Shown here: positions 25,945 to 33,966 of the stretch, piece after piece
Numbering within the stretch: the first letter of the stretch is position 1
Layout of the letters: each line of letters opens with the position of its first letter
From: JAISGQ01 sp045534445
GTDB lineage: Bacteria; Bacillota; Clostridia; Oscillospirales; Acutalibacteraceae
Assembly (NCBI GenBank): GCA_045534445.1
Contig: JAZSJQ010000057.1
Location: 1 to 64,000, forward strand
Direction of reading: 5' to 3'
Length of the DNA: 64,000 nucleotides
Translations under genes and position numbers: made by a program
The notes under the pieces: model-generated
What the model was told of the DNA's origin: nothing
The model's database searches: none
What the model saw: only the letters and a program-made list of their open reading frames with translations

Positions 25945-26712
25945 TTACCACCCCATTTTTGCAAGGAAGTCATTGAGTTTTTCTTCTCTTTCGCTGTTTT
26001 CCACATTGTATTTTCCAAGGTCGCACTCACCGAATATCTGTCCGTCACGGATATACAGAACCCGATTGCCTCGAAGTGCGGTGCGCTTGTCGTGGGTTAC
26101 CATTATAATGCTCTGCCCTTCTTCATAAAGCTTCGTGAATACATTCAGAACTGCTTCAGAGTTATTTGAATTAAGTGCGCCTGTAGGCTCATCGGCAAAG
26201 ACTACCTCAGGGCTGTTGATAACCGCACGGACAATACCTGCACGCTGGGCTTCACCTCCTGAGACCTGAGAAGGGAACTTCTTCTGAGTTATTTCCGGAA
26301 TATTTACAAGCTCGAAAAGCTCTTTTGCTCTTTTTACAAGGTCTTTTCTGCCTGACTTGCCAAGTGCTCCTGCTGTCAGCACATTATCCATCAGGCTCAT
26401 TTTTTCAAGAAGATATATCTGCTGAAAAACAAATCCGCAGTGCTTTCTTCTGAAAACTGCAAGCTGATCGTCGGAACATTCCGTTACCTCTTTGCCTGCA
26501 AAATGAACTGTTCCGTCAGAGGGTCTGTCCATTCCCGAAAGTGAATACATAAGAGTGGATTTACCTGCACCCGATGAACCCATAATCACTGTGAAGTCGC
26601 CGCGATAGATATCGAGATCGAGATTCTCAAATATTGTCTGGCTGCCGTCGCCTGTGCCAAAACTCTTTTTTAATCCTCTTGCTGAGATGATGATGTCTTT
26701 TTCTGTGTTCAT
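25945..26712 (-). CDS. ABC transporter ATP-binding protein (LolD/MacB-type)
   Basis: This 255-residue ATPase has Walker A GSSGAGKST, signature SGGEAQR, Walker B VVFADEP and the H-loop (VTHD). It powers the FtsX-type permease encoded right after it. The ATG at 26712 follows GGAGG. In the 247-base gap upstream is a perfect 9-bp hairpin (26812-26832). Confidence 0.93.
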   Translation of the reverse strand: MNTEKDIIISARGLKKSFGTGDGSQTIFENLDLDIYRGDFTVIMGSSGAGKSTLMYSLSGMDRPSDGTVHFAGKEVTECSDDQLAVFRRKHCGFVFQQIYLLEKMSLMDNVLTAGALGKSGRKDLVKRAKELFELVNIPEITQKKFPSQVSGGEAQRAGIVRAVINSPEVVFADEPTGALNSNNSEAVLNVFTKLYEEGQSIIMVTHDKRTALRGNRVLYIRDGQIFGECDLGKYNVENSEREEKLNDFLAKMGW

Positions 26713-26811
26713 ATTTTACCTCCGAAATTCAGTCGGCTGACTGTGATGGCTTCATTCTATCCAAACACTTCCGTTGCCGCCACCAACAGTTGTTTGCAAA
26801 CACGAAAAATG

Positions 26812-26832
26812 CGTGCTACGTTCCGTAGCACG
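26812..26832. promoter_or_regulatory. Hairpin in the leader of the ABC exporter operon
   Basis: CGTGCTACG and CGTAGCACG flank a 3-base loop; a 12-base palindrome TGTTTGCAAACA lies at 26791-26802. On the minus strand the stem is followed by CATTTTTC, so it could attenuate transcription 100 bases upstream of the ATPase gene, or be an operator. Confidence 0.4.
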
Positions 26833-26885
26833 GCAAATTTTCGCATGATCAAGCCATTTTTAAACACATATTTTATCGATAAATT

Positions 26886-26927
26886 AAGAAAGGCTGACTG
26901 ATTTTTAAAAATCAGTCAGCCTTTCTT
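26886..26927. terminator. Perfect 21-bp terminator palindrome after the FMN reductase gene
   Basis: The stem runs from AAGAAAGGCTGACTG at 26886 to its exact complement ending at 26927, with U-rich runs in both directions. It ends the TetR/reductase operon. Confidence 0.8.
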
Positions 26928-26959
26928 GCTAACGAATAACATTTTCCTGCATTTTTTGA

Positions 26960-27661
26960 TCACTTATTTTTCCATGGACGCTTTCTTTTTGTCCAGCCCT
27001 TTTCCTGCCAGTATTCCTTTTCTGCTTCACCTGAACCCATACCGCCTTTTTGCATCATGCGCATCATCGAAAACATCATTTTGGTTTTTGCACTGACTTT
27101 AGGCTCACGATCTGAGGAAAGCTTCTTTGCAATTTTTGCGGCAGCCTTTTCGACCTTTGACTTCTTTCTGTCAGAAACCATATCCCAGTTCATTGCCTGG
27201 ACGCTTATTCCATACTTTGTAATATCGGAAATACCCCAGTATCCAAGTGCAGTTGCAACATCCTTTATGGCAGAGTCTGTTCCGATTCCTGCCGCAGTTG
27301 ATACAACAACCGCTTTCTTTTTAAACATACACTCTCTCGGTCTGTGTGACATCCAGTATGTAAAGGTAAGATCAATGAATGATTTCATCGGTGCTGAAGC
27401 TCTCATGCAATAGGTAGGAGTTGTGAAAATCAGCAGATCTGCCTTCTCCGCCGCACTCATGATCTTCTGCTTTTCATCATAGAACGGGCACTTACTTTCA
27501 TCTTCGATGCAGCTGTAGCAGCCTGTACAGAAATGGTTTAAATCTCTTGGCAAAAAGAATTCCGTAATTTCTCTGTCTCCTGATATCTTATCGGCTATCA
27601 TACGTCCGACGGTGTATGAACTGCCCTTGTGATTCTGGCCGTGAATCAATACTATTTTCAT
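26960..27661 (-). CDS. NADPH-dependent FMN reductase / flavodoxin-like protein
   Basis: This 233-residue protein has the flavodoxin-fold start (IVLIHGQNHKGSSYTVGRMIADKI), a CTGCYSCIEDESKCPF Cys cluster like iron-sulfur flavoproteins (about 47-62), and the FMN phosphate-side motif TPTYCMRASAPMKSFID. It probably reduces quinone-like or nitro compounds. Its ATG overlaps the stop of the TetR gene by 1 base (TAATG), so the regulator and enzyme are one operon with TetR operators upstream. Confidence 0.88.
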   Translation of the reverse strand: MKIVLIHGQNHKGSSYTVGRMIADKISGDREITEFFLPRDLNHFCTGCYSCIEDESKCPFYDEKQKIMSAAEKADLLIFTTPTYCMRASAPMKSFIDLTFTYWMSHRPRECMFKKKAVVVSTAAGIGTDSAIKDVATALGYWGISDITKYGISVQAMNWDMVSDRKKSKVEKAAAKIAKKLSSDREPKVSAKTKMMFSMMRMMQKGGMGSGEAEKEYWQEKGWTKRKRPWKNK

Positions 27662-28281
27662 TACTTTTCCTCCTTGGAATAAATTCTTGAAAACTGTCTT
27701 ATGTGCCGTTCAAGCAGTGCGGTCAGCTCGCGCTCTCTTTGTGGCTCTCTGTCGCACATTGTCAAAAGCGTGTATATCGGGGCGTGAAACTGCAGTGCCA
27801 TTGTATATGGATCCTCACTTTTCAGCACTCCCTTTTCGCACAGTACTGCGAACATTGTACTCTGATATTTCAACGAATCATCTATATACTGCCTGCTGAA
27901 AAGCTGTGCCAGCTCAGGATTGTGAAACTGTTCAATCGTCAGCATTTTGCGGAATTTCTGCGTATAATCGTCATGGAGAAAAAAGCTAAACAGCCCCATT
28001 CCCATCTGAACCAGAACATCTTCCGAAACTGCGGCAAAGGTCATCGCATCTGCCATGGCGTTGTTTCCGTCCATGTTAAGAGATGCCGCCTGACGATCGT
28101 AATTGGCTTTCATTTCATCAAGAATTGCGTTGAATATATCGCGTTTGCTTTTATAGTGCTTGTAAAGTGACGGAGCCTTTATCCCTACTGCTTCCGCAAT
28201 CCGGGCAACAAATACATTTGTGTAGCCATTTTCCGAAAATAAAGTCAGCGCTGCATCAAGTATTTTTCTCTTTGTGTCCAC
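27661..28281 (-). CDS. TetR-family transcriptional regulator
   Basis: This 206-residue regulator has the TetR N-terminal helix-turn-helix (RKILDAALTLFSENGYTNVFV, cited as residues 4-25, and APSLYKHYKSK). Start is GTG at 28281 with GGAGG 8 bases upstream. Two near-identical inverted repeats lie within and beside its own promoter, so it very probably represses itself and the downstream flavin reductase. Confidence 0.92.
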   Translation of the reverse strand: MDTKRKILDAALTLFSENGYTNVFVARIAEAVGIKAPSLYKHYKSKRDIFNAILDEMKANYDRQAASLNMDGNNAMADAMTFAAVSEDVLVQMGMGLFSFFLHDDYTQKFRKMLTIEQFHNPELAQLFSRQYIDDSLKYQSTMFAVLCEKGVLKSEDPYTMALQFHAPIYTLLTMCDREPQRERELTALLERHIRQFSRIYSKEEK

Positions 28282-28315
28282 TCATTCACCTCCGTTTTAT
28301 CAGTCCATGACTGTC

Positions 28316-28364
28316 GGCTAATTCAGATTAGCCTGATTATAAGCTAATTTGGATTAGCTGTCAA
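28316..28364 (-). promoter_or_regulatory. TetR promoter with two operator palindromes
   Basis: Minus strand TTGACA (28364-28359), 17-base spacer, TATAAT (28341-28336). The spacer is filled by the palindrome AGCTAATTTGGATTAGCT (28342-28359), and the second copy GGCTAATTCAGATTAGCC (28316-28333) lies just downstream of the -10. Two 18-base palindromes with the consensus RGCTAATTYRGATTAGCY are a textbook TetR operator pair. Confidence 0.85.
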
Positions 28365-28388
28365 GTTTTTTATTCTAAAAAATACATA

Positions 28389-28438
28389 TTGACATTTATC
28401 TATGCATCAACTATACTACGCATAGATAATTATCTATG
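28389..28438 (+). promoter_or_regulatory. ArsR-type promoter and operator
   Basis: TTGACA (28389-28394), a 17-base spacer and TATACT (28412-28417) form a near-consensus promoter. The perfect 18-base palindrome CATAGATAATTATCTATG (28421-28438) sits at the likely transcription start. A further half site TATCTATG lies in the spacer. This is the expected arrangement for ArsR/SmtB self-repression. Confidence 0.85.
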
Positions 28439-28451
28439 TGAGGCGTTGTTA

Positions 28452-28745
28452 ATGGACGAAAACAGAATTTCACTTATCTTCAAAGCATTCTGTGACGAAA
28501 ACCGCATTCGCATTCTGAACATACTTAAAAACGGTGAAAAATGTGCATGCAGGCTGCTCGAAGCTCTCAACGTGACCCAGCCCACCCTTTCCCACCATAT
28601 GAAGATCTTATGTGAGTCAGGCATTGTAATTGGCCGCAAAGAAGGGAAATGGATGTACTACTCCATTTCAGAGGACGGGTTGGAAAAAGCACTTGAGTAT
28701 ATTGATTATTTAAGCACCAAAAAGGAGACTGACAAAAATGACTAA
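28452..28745 (+). CDS. ArsR/SmtB-family metal- or redox-sensing repressor
   Basis: This 97-residue winged-helix repressor has the recognition helix TQPTLSHHMKILCESG and a CACRLLEAL motif (CxC before the helix-turn-helix), a position where ArsR homologs bind As(III), Cd or other thiophilic ligands. I chose the ATG at 28452 because GAGGCG precedes it. It overlaps the next gene by 8 bases. Confidence 0.92.
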   Translation: MDENRISLIFKAFCDENRIRILNILKNGEKCACRLLEALNVTQPTLSHHMKILCESGIVIGRKEGKWMYYSISEDGLEKALEYIDYLSTKKETDKND

Positions 28746-29181
28746 GGCCGAAAAGGCAGTTGCGCTGTTCAATAGCGGATTCAACTGTTCTCAGGCGGTT
28801 CTTACCGCCTTTGCAAAGGATTTTGGACTTGATGAAAAGCTCACGCTGACGCTCGGCGCATCATTCGGAAGCGGAGCAAGAAAAGGAGAGCTTTGCGGTG
28901 CTGTATCGGGCGCACTCATGGTGCTCGGTCTAAGATACGGCCACTTTGATTCTTCTGATACGGAAAGAAGAGTACGAGCCAACACAATTACAGAGAGGTT
29001 CACAGAACGTTTCGAGGCGGTCAACGGCTCAATAGTATGCCGTAACCTGCTGGGCTATGATCTTGCAAAGCCTGAAGATCTGGCTGTGATACGCGAAAAA
29101 AAGCTGTTCACCGAATTCTGCCCTCTTATGGTTAAAAGTGCAGTGGAGGTGCTGGACGGCATACTTTCCGAATACGAGTAA
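28738..29181 (+). CDS. C_GCAxxG_C_C family redox protein
   Basis: This 147-residue protein matches the C_GCAxxG_C_C family: FNCSQAVL, then GELCGAVSGALMVLG (GCAxxG-type core), then a late Cys pair (IVCRNLLG, EFCPLM). The Cys residues probably bind metal or an iron-sulfur centre; members are often next to ArsR regulators. No function is established to my knowledge. Confidence 0.88.
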   Translation: MTKAEKAVALFNSGFNCSQAVLTAFAKDFGLDEKLTLTLGASFGSGARKGELCGAVSGALMVLGLRYGHFDSSDTERRVRANTITERFTERFEAVNGSIVCRNLLGYDLAKPEDLAVIREKKLFTEFCPLMVKSAVEVLDGILSEYE

Positions 29182-29297
29182 AAAGAACCGTCGGGCATAC
29201 CGTCTACAAACAGCATCATTAATTTATATAAAAATAAGTCATACATGATTTACTTATATATTAATTTGCCGAAATTGATATACACACCAAATATTTC

Positions 29298-29326
29298 TTT
29301 ACAACATCACTTTACCGTGCTAAAAT
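29298..29326 (+). promoter_or_regulatory. Promoter of the amino-acid ABC importer operon
   Basis: TTTACA (29298-29303), 17-base spacer, TAAAAT (29321-29326), 37 bases upstream of the ATG. No T-box or riboswitch structure is seen in the 181-base gap. Confidence 0.6.
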
Positions 29327-29362
29327 TACATCACATTATTTATTACTTTGGAGGGTACACAT

Positions 29363-30163
29363 ATGAAAAAGATCATCGCATTACTTCTCGCAGTTCTTAT
29401 GATCGTCGGCATCACCGCTTGCGGCAAGAATGACGGCACTGACCTTGAAAACGTCAAGGAAAAGGGCACTTTAATTGTCGGTATCACCGACTTTGCTCCC
29501 ATGGACTACAAGGTTGCAGGCAACGATGAGTGGGTCGGCTTTGACGCTGACATGGCTAAGCTTTTTGCTGAATACCTCGGTGTTGATGTTCAGTTCGTTG
29601 AGATCACATGGGGTCAGAAGGTCAATGAGCTTAACAGTAAGTCCATCGACTGTGTATGGAACGGAATGACTCTCAACGATGAGGTCAAAGCTGCTATGAG
29701 CACCTCTGTTCCCTATTGCCTCAATGCTCAGGTTCTTGTTGTTCCTGCTGACAAGGCTGCAGACTTTGAGAATCTTACTGATCTCAACGGTATCAACGTT
29801 GCTGTTGAAAGCGGTTCCGCAGGCGAAGACGCTGCTCTTGCTCTCGGTGCTAAGACCGTTGCTGTTGAAAAGCAGTCTGACGCTCTTATGGAGGTTGCTG
29901 CAGGCACTTCCGATGCTGCTGTTATCGATCTTCTCATGGCAGGCGCTATGATCGGCGAAGGCACTAACTATAACAATCTTGTTTGGGTCCTCAATCTCAA
30001 CGATCTCCAGAATCTTGAGTCCGAGATGTACGGCGTTGGTTTCCGCAAGGATTCTGACCTTACCGAGAAGTTCAACACCTTCTGGAGCGAGAAGGTTGCA
30101 GACGGCACCGTTCTTGAGGTTGCAAAAACCTATGGTGTTCAGGAATCTGTTATACTTGACTAA
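29363..30163 (+). CDS. Amino-acid ABC transporter substrate-binding lipoprotein (family 3)
   Basis: This 266-residue protein has a lipoprotein signal (MKKIIALLLAVLMIVGITAC) and a family-3 solute-binding fold (LIVGITDFAPMDYK, WVGFDADMAKLFAEYLGV, LNGINVAVESGSAGEDAA). It captures polar amino acids outside the membrane for the permease and ATPase encoded next. The ATG at 29363 has GGAGGG upstream. Codon use is strongly biased towards GCT/GTT/CTT, as in highly expressed genes. Confidence 0.92.
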   Translation: MKKIIALLLAVLMIVGITACGKNDGTDLENVKEKGTLIVGITDFAPMDYKVAGNDEWVGFDADMAKLFAEYLGVDVQFVEITWGQKVNELNSKSIDCVWNGMTLNDEVKAAMSTSVPYCLNAQVLVVPADKAADFENLTDLNGINVAVESGSAGEDAALALGAKTVAVEKQSDALMEVAAGTSDAAVIDLLMAGAMIGEGTNYNNLVWVLNLNDLQNLESEMYGVGFRKDSDLTEKFNTFWSEKVADGTVLEVAKTYGVQESVILD

Positions 30164-30261
30164 GCAAACAGTTTTTTCTTAATATGACAGAGGGCGGCAA
30201 AACCGCCCTCTGCCTTTAATAACCTGGTTTTCGGATATCGCTACCTCAAGGAGGCTATTTT

Positions 30262-30951
30262 ATGAGCTTTTTCTCATCTCTGGAGTTTAAGACTGTTGTC
30301 GAAGCTCTCAATCAGGGTTTTCTTGTAACTCTGGAGTTATTCTTTGTAACACTTATCGGCGCGCTCCCTTTGGGACTTGTCATTTCATTCGGTTCAATGA
30401 GCCGGTTTGCACCTTTTCGCTGGTTCACCAAAACACTGGTATGGATCGTTCGCGGTACTCCCCTTGTTCTGCAGATCATCGCGATCTATTATGTTCCCGG
30501 TCTGCTTGGGCTATATATCTGGGGCGGCGGCGAGTCCGGTAGATTTACTGCTGTTGCAGTGGCTTTTATAATCAATTACGCTTTCTATTTTTCGGAGATA
30601 TTCCGCGGCGGTATCCAATCTGTTCCTCAGGGTCAGTATGAAGCAGGACAGGTTCTCGGCATGACACGCAGTCAGATATTTTTCAAGATAACTCTGCTTC
30701 AGATGATAAAGCGTATAGTTCCCCCTGTATCAAATGAGATCATCACTCTTGTAAAGGATACCTCTCTCGCCCGTGTTATTGCCCTTCAGGAGGTAATATG
30801 GATGGGCGAAGCATTTTTGAGGGGTTATCAGGGCTTCGCAGGTCTCGTTTGGCCTCTCTTCTTCACCGCTGTATACTACCTCGCATTCAGTGGAATCGTA
30901 ACCATTCTTCTCAATCTCCTTGAGAAGAAACTCGATTATTTCCGTGCTTAA
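30262..30951 (+). CDS. Polar amino-acid ABC transporter permease (HisM/GlnP-type)
   Basis: This 229-residue membrane protein has five or more helices and the inner-face EAA-type motif EAGQVLGMTRSQIFFKITL. It belongs to the HisMQ family that pairs with family-3 binding proteins. Ribosome site AAGGAGG precedes the ATG. It is the middle gene of the three-gene importer. Confidence 0.92.
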   Translation: MSFFSSLEFKTVVEALNQGFLVTLELFFVTLIGALPLGLVISFGSMSRFAPFRWFTKTLVWIVRGTPLVLQIIAIYYVPGLLGLYIWGGGESGRFTAVAVAFIINYAFYFSEIFRGGIQSVPQGQYEAGQVLGMTRSQIFFKITLLQMIKRIVPPVSNEIITLVKDTSLARVIALQEVIWMGEAFLRGYQGFAGLVWPLFFTAVYYLAFSGIVTILLNLLEKKLDYFRA

Positions 30952-30963
30952 GGAGGAATTACT

Positions 30964-31749
30964 GTGGCTATTCTAAGTGTTAAAAACATCAGCAAATCCT
31001 TCGGAAGCACCAAGGTGCTTGAGGATGTCAATTTTGACCTCAATGCAGGCGAAACTATTGCTATTATAGGCTCTTCAGGCTCAGGAAAGACCACTCTTCT
31101 CCGTTGTCTTAATTTCCTCGAAACTCCCGACACCGGCACTGTCTCAATTGCCGATGAGGTCATCATCGATTGCGATGATACCACCAAACCGAGCGAAGCT
31201 GTTATTCGTAGCCGACGCTCTCATTTCGGTCTGGTATTCCAGTCATTCAACCTCTTCCCCCAGTACACCGCTCTGAAAAACGTTACTCTTGCAAAGGAGC
31301 TGCTTGCCAAGGAGCGACCTGATTTCAAGGCTAACCGCAAGGAGATTCTTAAAGAAATCGAAGAAGAAGGTCTGGAGCTTCTCTCAAAAATGGGACTTGC
31401 TGACAGAGCAGGACATTATCCCCATCAGCTCTCAGGCGGTCAGCAGCAGCGTGTTGCCATCGCCCGTGCGCTGGCTCTTCATCCCGATATACTCTGCTTT
31501 GACGAACCCACCTCCGCTCTTGACCCCGAGCTTACAGGCGAAGTGCTCAAGGTAATACGTTCTCTCGCAGACCAGAAGACCACCATGATAATCGTAACTC
31601 ACGAAATGGCTTTTGCCCGTGATGTTGCAGACCGTGTTATATTCATGGACGAAGGTGTTATCGTCGAGCAGGGTCCTGCACAGCAGGTTATTGAAAACCC
31701 GCAGAACGAGCGCACAAAGCACTTCCTTGCCCGTTATAACGAGCAGTAA
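30964..31749 (+). CDS. Polar amino-acid ABC transporter ATPase (GlnQ-type)
   Basis: This 261-residue ATPase has Walker A GSSGSGKTT, signature LSGGQQQRVAIARAL, Walker B ILCFDEPTSALDPEL and H-loop VTHEM. Start is GTG at 30964 with AAGGAGG upstream. It energises the importer of the two preceding genes. Confidence 0.94.
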   Translation: MAILSVKNISKSFGSTKVLEDVNFDLNAGETIAIIGSSGSGKTTLLRCLNFLETPDTGTVSIADEVIIDCDDTTKPSEAVIRSRRSHFGLVFQSFNLFPQYTALKNVTLAKELLAKERPDFKANRKEILKEIEEEGLELLSKMGLADRAGHYPHQLSGGQQQRVAIARALALHPDILCFDEPTSALDPELTGEVLKVIRSLADQKTTMIIVTHEMAFARDVADRVIFMDEGVIVEQGPAQQVIENPQNERTKHFLARYNEQ

Positions 31750-31758
31750 GATATCAAA

Positions 31759-31784
31759 AACAGCAGGAGTAAACTCCTGCTGTT
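31759..31784. terminator. Bidirectional terminator between the importer and glgB
   Basis: A perfect 12-bp stem (AACAGCAGGAGT with ACTCCTGCTGTT) and 2-base loop, followed by T6 on the plus strand and A-rich DNA on the other side, between two convergent genes. Confidence 0.85.
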
Positions 31785-31791
31785 TTTTAAT

Positions 31792-33786
31792 TTATTTTGC
31801 GTTTCTTTTGAATACTGCGGCTGTTCTGGAAGGCAGATAGCATTGGAAGCCAATCTGTCCGTTTTCGTTTTTGACTGCTGTGTATTCATAATTCATATCG
31901 GTACGGTCAAAGCCGCCGAAAACACTGCTGTCAGTAGAAAGCACCGCCTTGTACTTTCCTTCCGCCGGAGCTGTTACAAAGTATCCCTCAAAAGATCTTG
32001 TGGGATTGAAGTTGAATGCGAAAATGTAATCGCCCTTAGAGTAAATTATAATCTTATCATCGTTATGAATATAGCCGTACTGTGCCTTTTCTGAAATCAG
32101 ATCGCCCTCTTTAAGGAGCGTTATCATAGCTTTATCAAAGGCGCGGAGCTGTCCGTATCTGAGATTGTCATCATCAGCAAGGCTCCACTGTCTGCGGCAG
32201 TAATGATAGCTCCAGCCATTTCCTTCACGGGGGAAATCTATCCACTCGGGGTGACCGAATTCGTTGCCCATGAAGTTGAGATAGCCCTCTCCTGCCAGTG
32301 ATGCCGTTATAATGCGTATCATCTTGTGAAGCGCCATGCCTCTGTCGATAACAGCATTATTGCTGTTTTTGCACATTCCTGTGTACATATCTGCATCGCA
32401 AAGGCGGAACATGATCGTCTTGTCTCCGACAAGAGCCTGATCGTGAGATTCTGAATATCCGATGTTCTTTTCCTCGGGTCTGCGGCTGTTAAGCTCGTAC
32501 CAAAGCTTGTTCATATCCCAGTTTTCATCGGTATATTCCTTTATCATCTTTATCCACAGATCGGGAACACCCATGGAAAGCCTGTAATCAAATCCGATAC
32601 CGCCGTCGGGAATCTTTATGCACATACCCGGCATACCCGACATATCCTCGGCTACCGTCAGCGCATTGGGATTGATTGTGTGAATAAGCTCGTTGGCAAG
32701 CTGCAGATATGTTATTGCCTCTGTGTCAGTATTGAGAGAAAAGTACATACTGTAATTGCAGAATGCACTTCCAAGTCCGTGGTCATGGTACAGCATCGAG
32801 GTAACACCGTCAAAACGGAAGCCGTCAAAATGGAATATCTCCATCCAGTATTTGAGATTTGAAAGCAGGAAGTGCAGGACTTCATTCTTTCCGTAATTGA
32901 AAAGCTTTGTGTCCCATGCACTGTGGTGACCTCTGGGTCCGTCATGGAAGAACTGGTACTGTGTGCCGTCAAACTCATTGAGTCCCTCGCTGGTATTCTT
33001 TACCGCATGAGAATGCACTACGTCAAGAAGCACCGTAATTCCCATGCTGTGAGCTGTATCTATAAGCTTCTTCAGGTCACTTCCCTTTCCGTAACGGGAT
33101 GATGCAGCAAAGAAATTCGACACCTGATAGCCAAAGGATCCGTAATAAGGATGCTCCATTATTGCCATTATCTGAATGGTATTATAGCCAAGATCCTTTA
33201 TTTTCGGCAGTATATCGCGGGTAAACGCCTCATAAGTGCCGACGCTGTATCCCTCATGAGCCATGCCGATATGACATTCATAGATATACGGTGTTTTGCA
33301 AGGCTTGAAGTTCTTGTCCGTCCACTTGAATTCATCGAAAAGTATATCATCAACCTCAGCACACCAGAGATGGGTGTTTTCATCCTGAACCACTCTTGTT
33401 GCATAGGTAGGAATACGTCTGAGAGTCTGACCGTTATGGATTACGACTGCCTGTATCTTCTGCCCTGCTTTAAGCGCTTTGCTGCCCTTTAGCTTTACTT
33501 CATAAACACCCCGTCCGAGATCCTTCATGGGGCAGGCATAAAGATCCCAATTATTGAAATCTCCCGTGAGATACATCTTCTCTGCACCCGGTGCCCATTC
33601 ACGGTAAACCCAGCCGTCCTTTGTCTTGTGAATACCGAAGTATTCATATCCGTTTGCAAAGTCAACAAGGTTTTTATTGTTTCCGAGAAGCTGAACTCGC
33701 TTCTTTTCATAATTGTCCATTCTAAGCTGAAGGTCACTCTCATGCGGCTTCAGATAAGGATCTATCTCCAATATTTTAAGGCTCAT
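31792..33786 (-). CDS. glgB: Glycogen (1,4-alpha-glucan) branching enzyme
   Basis: This 664-residue enzyme has an N-terminal CBM48 domain (IHKTKDGWVYREWAPGA, TGDFNNWD), a GH13 barrel (LDVVHSH, DGFRFDGVTSM with nucleophile Asp, then VAEDMSG with catalytic Glu, then SESHDQ) and a C-terminal beta domain. It moves chain ends to alpha-1,6 branches in glycogen. It resembles the clostridial/eukaryotic-type branching enzymes (DFNNWD, NFMGNEFGHPEW) rather than E. coli GlgB. The ATG at 33786 follows AGGAG; the 9-residue upstream extension is unlikely. Confidence 0.93.
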   Translation of the reverse strand: MSLKILEIDPYLKPHESDLQLRMDNYEKKRVQLLGNNKNLVDFANGYEYFGIHKTKDGWVYREWAPGAEKMYLTGDFNNWDLYACPMKDLGRGVYEVKLKGSKALKAGQKIQAVVIHNGQTLRRIPTYATRVVQDENTHLWCAEVDDILFDEFKWTDKNFKPCKTPYIYECHIGMAHEGYSVGTYEAFTRDILPKIKDLGYNTIQIMAIMEHPYYGSFGYQVSNFFAASSRYGKGSDLKKLIDTAHSMGITVLLDVVHSHAVKNTSEGLNEFDGTQYQFFHDGPRGHHSAWDTKLFNYGKNEVLHFLLSNLKYWMEIFHFDGFRFDGVTSMLYHDHGLGSAFCNYSMYFSLNTDTEAITYLQLANELIHTINPNALTVAEDMSGMPGMCIKIPDGGIGFDYRLSMGVPDLWIKMIKEYTDENWDMNKLWYELNSRRPEEKNIGYSESHDQALVGDKTIMFRLCDADMYTGMCKNSNNAVIDRGMALHKMIRIITASLAGEGYLNFMGNEFGHPEWIDFPREGNGWSYHYCRRQWSLADDDNLRYGQLRAFDKAMITLLKEGDLISEKAQYGYIHNDDKIIIYSKGDYIFAFNFNPTRSFEGYFVTAPAEGKYKAVLSTDSSVFGGFDRTDMNYEYTAVKNENGQIGFQCYLPSRTAAVFKRNAK

Positions 33787-33820
33787 AATGACGCTCCTTA
33801 TAATTTCGTTCAATATAATT

Positions 33821-33849
33821 ATTATATCAAATCATTTCATATTTGTAAA
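33821..33849 (-). promoter_or_regulatory. Promoter of glgB
   Basis: Minus strand TTTACA (33849-33844), 17-base spacer, TATAAT (33826-33821), 34 bases upstream of the start codon. Confidence 0.65.
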
Positions 33850-33905
33850 TAACAGCAATAAAATTAACATATGCAAAATTTATTATGTGCAAAAAATGCA
33901 ATCAG

Positions 33906-33935
33906 TTGACAAGCAACACTTAATGACACTATAAT
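33906..33935 (+). promoter_or_regulatory. Promoter of the amidohydrolase gene
   Basis: TTGACA (33906-33911), 18-base spacer, TATAAT (33930-33935), 31 bases before the ATG. Confidence 0.75.
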
Positions 33936-33966
33936 TACATATAAGAAATTCACGGAGGTCATTATT

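Noticed and set aside
29182..29362. T-box or amino-acid riboswitch before the importer
   Set aside because: The leader is short and AT-rich, with a plain promoter and no specifier or antiterminator structure.
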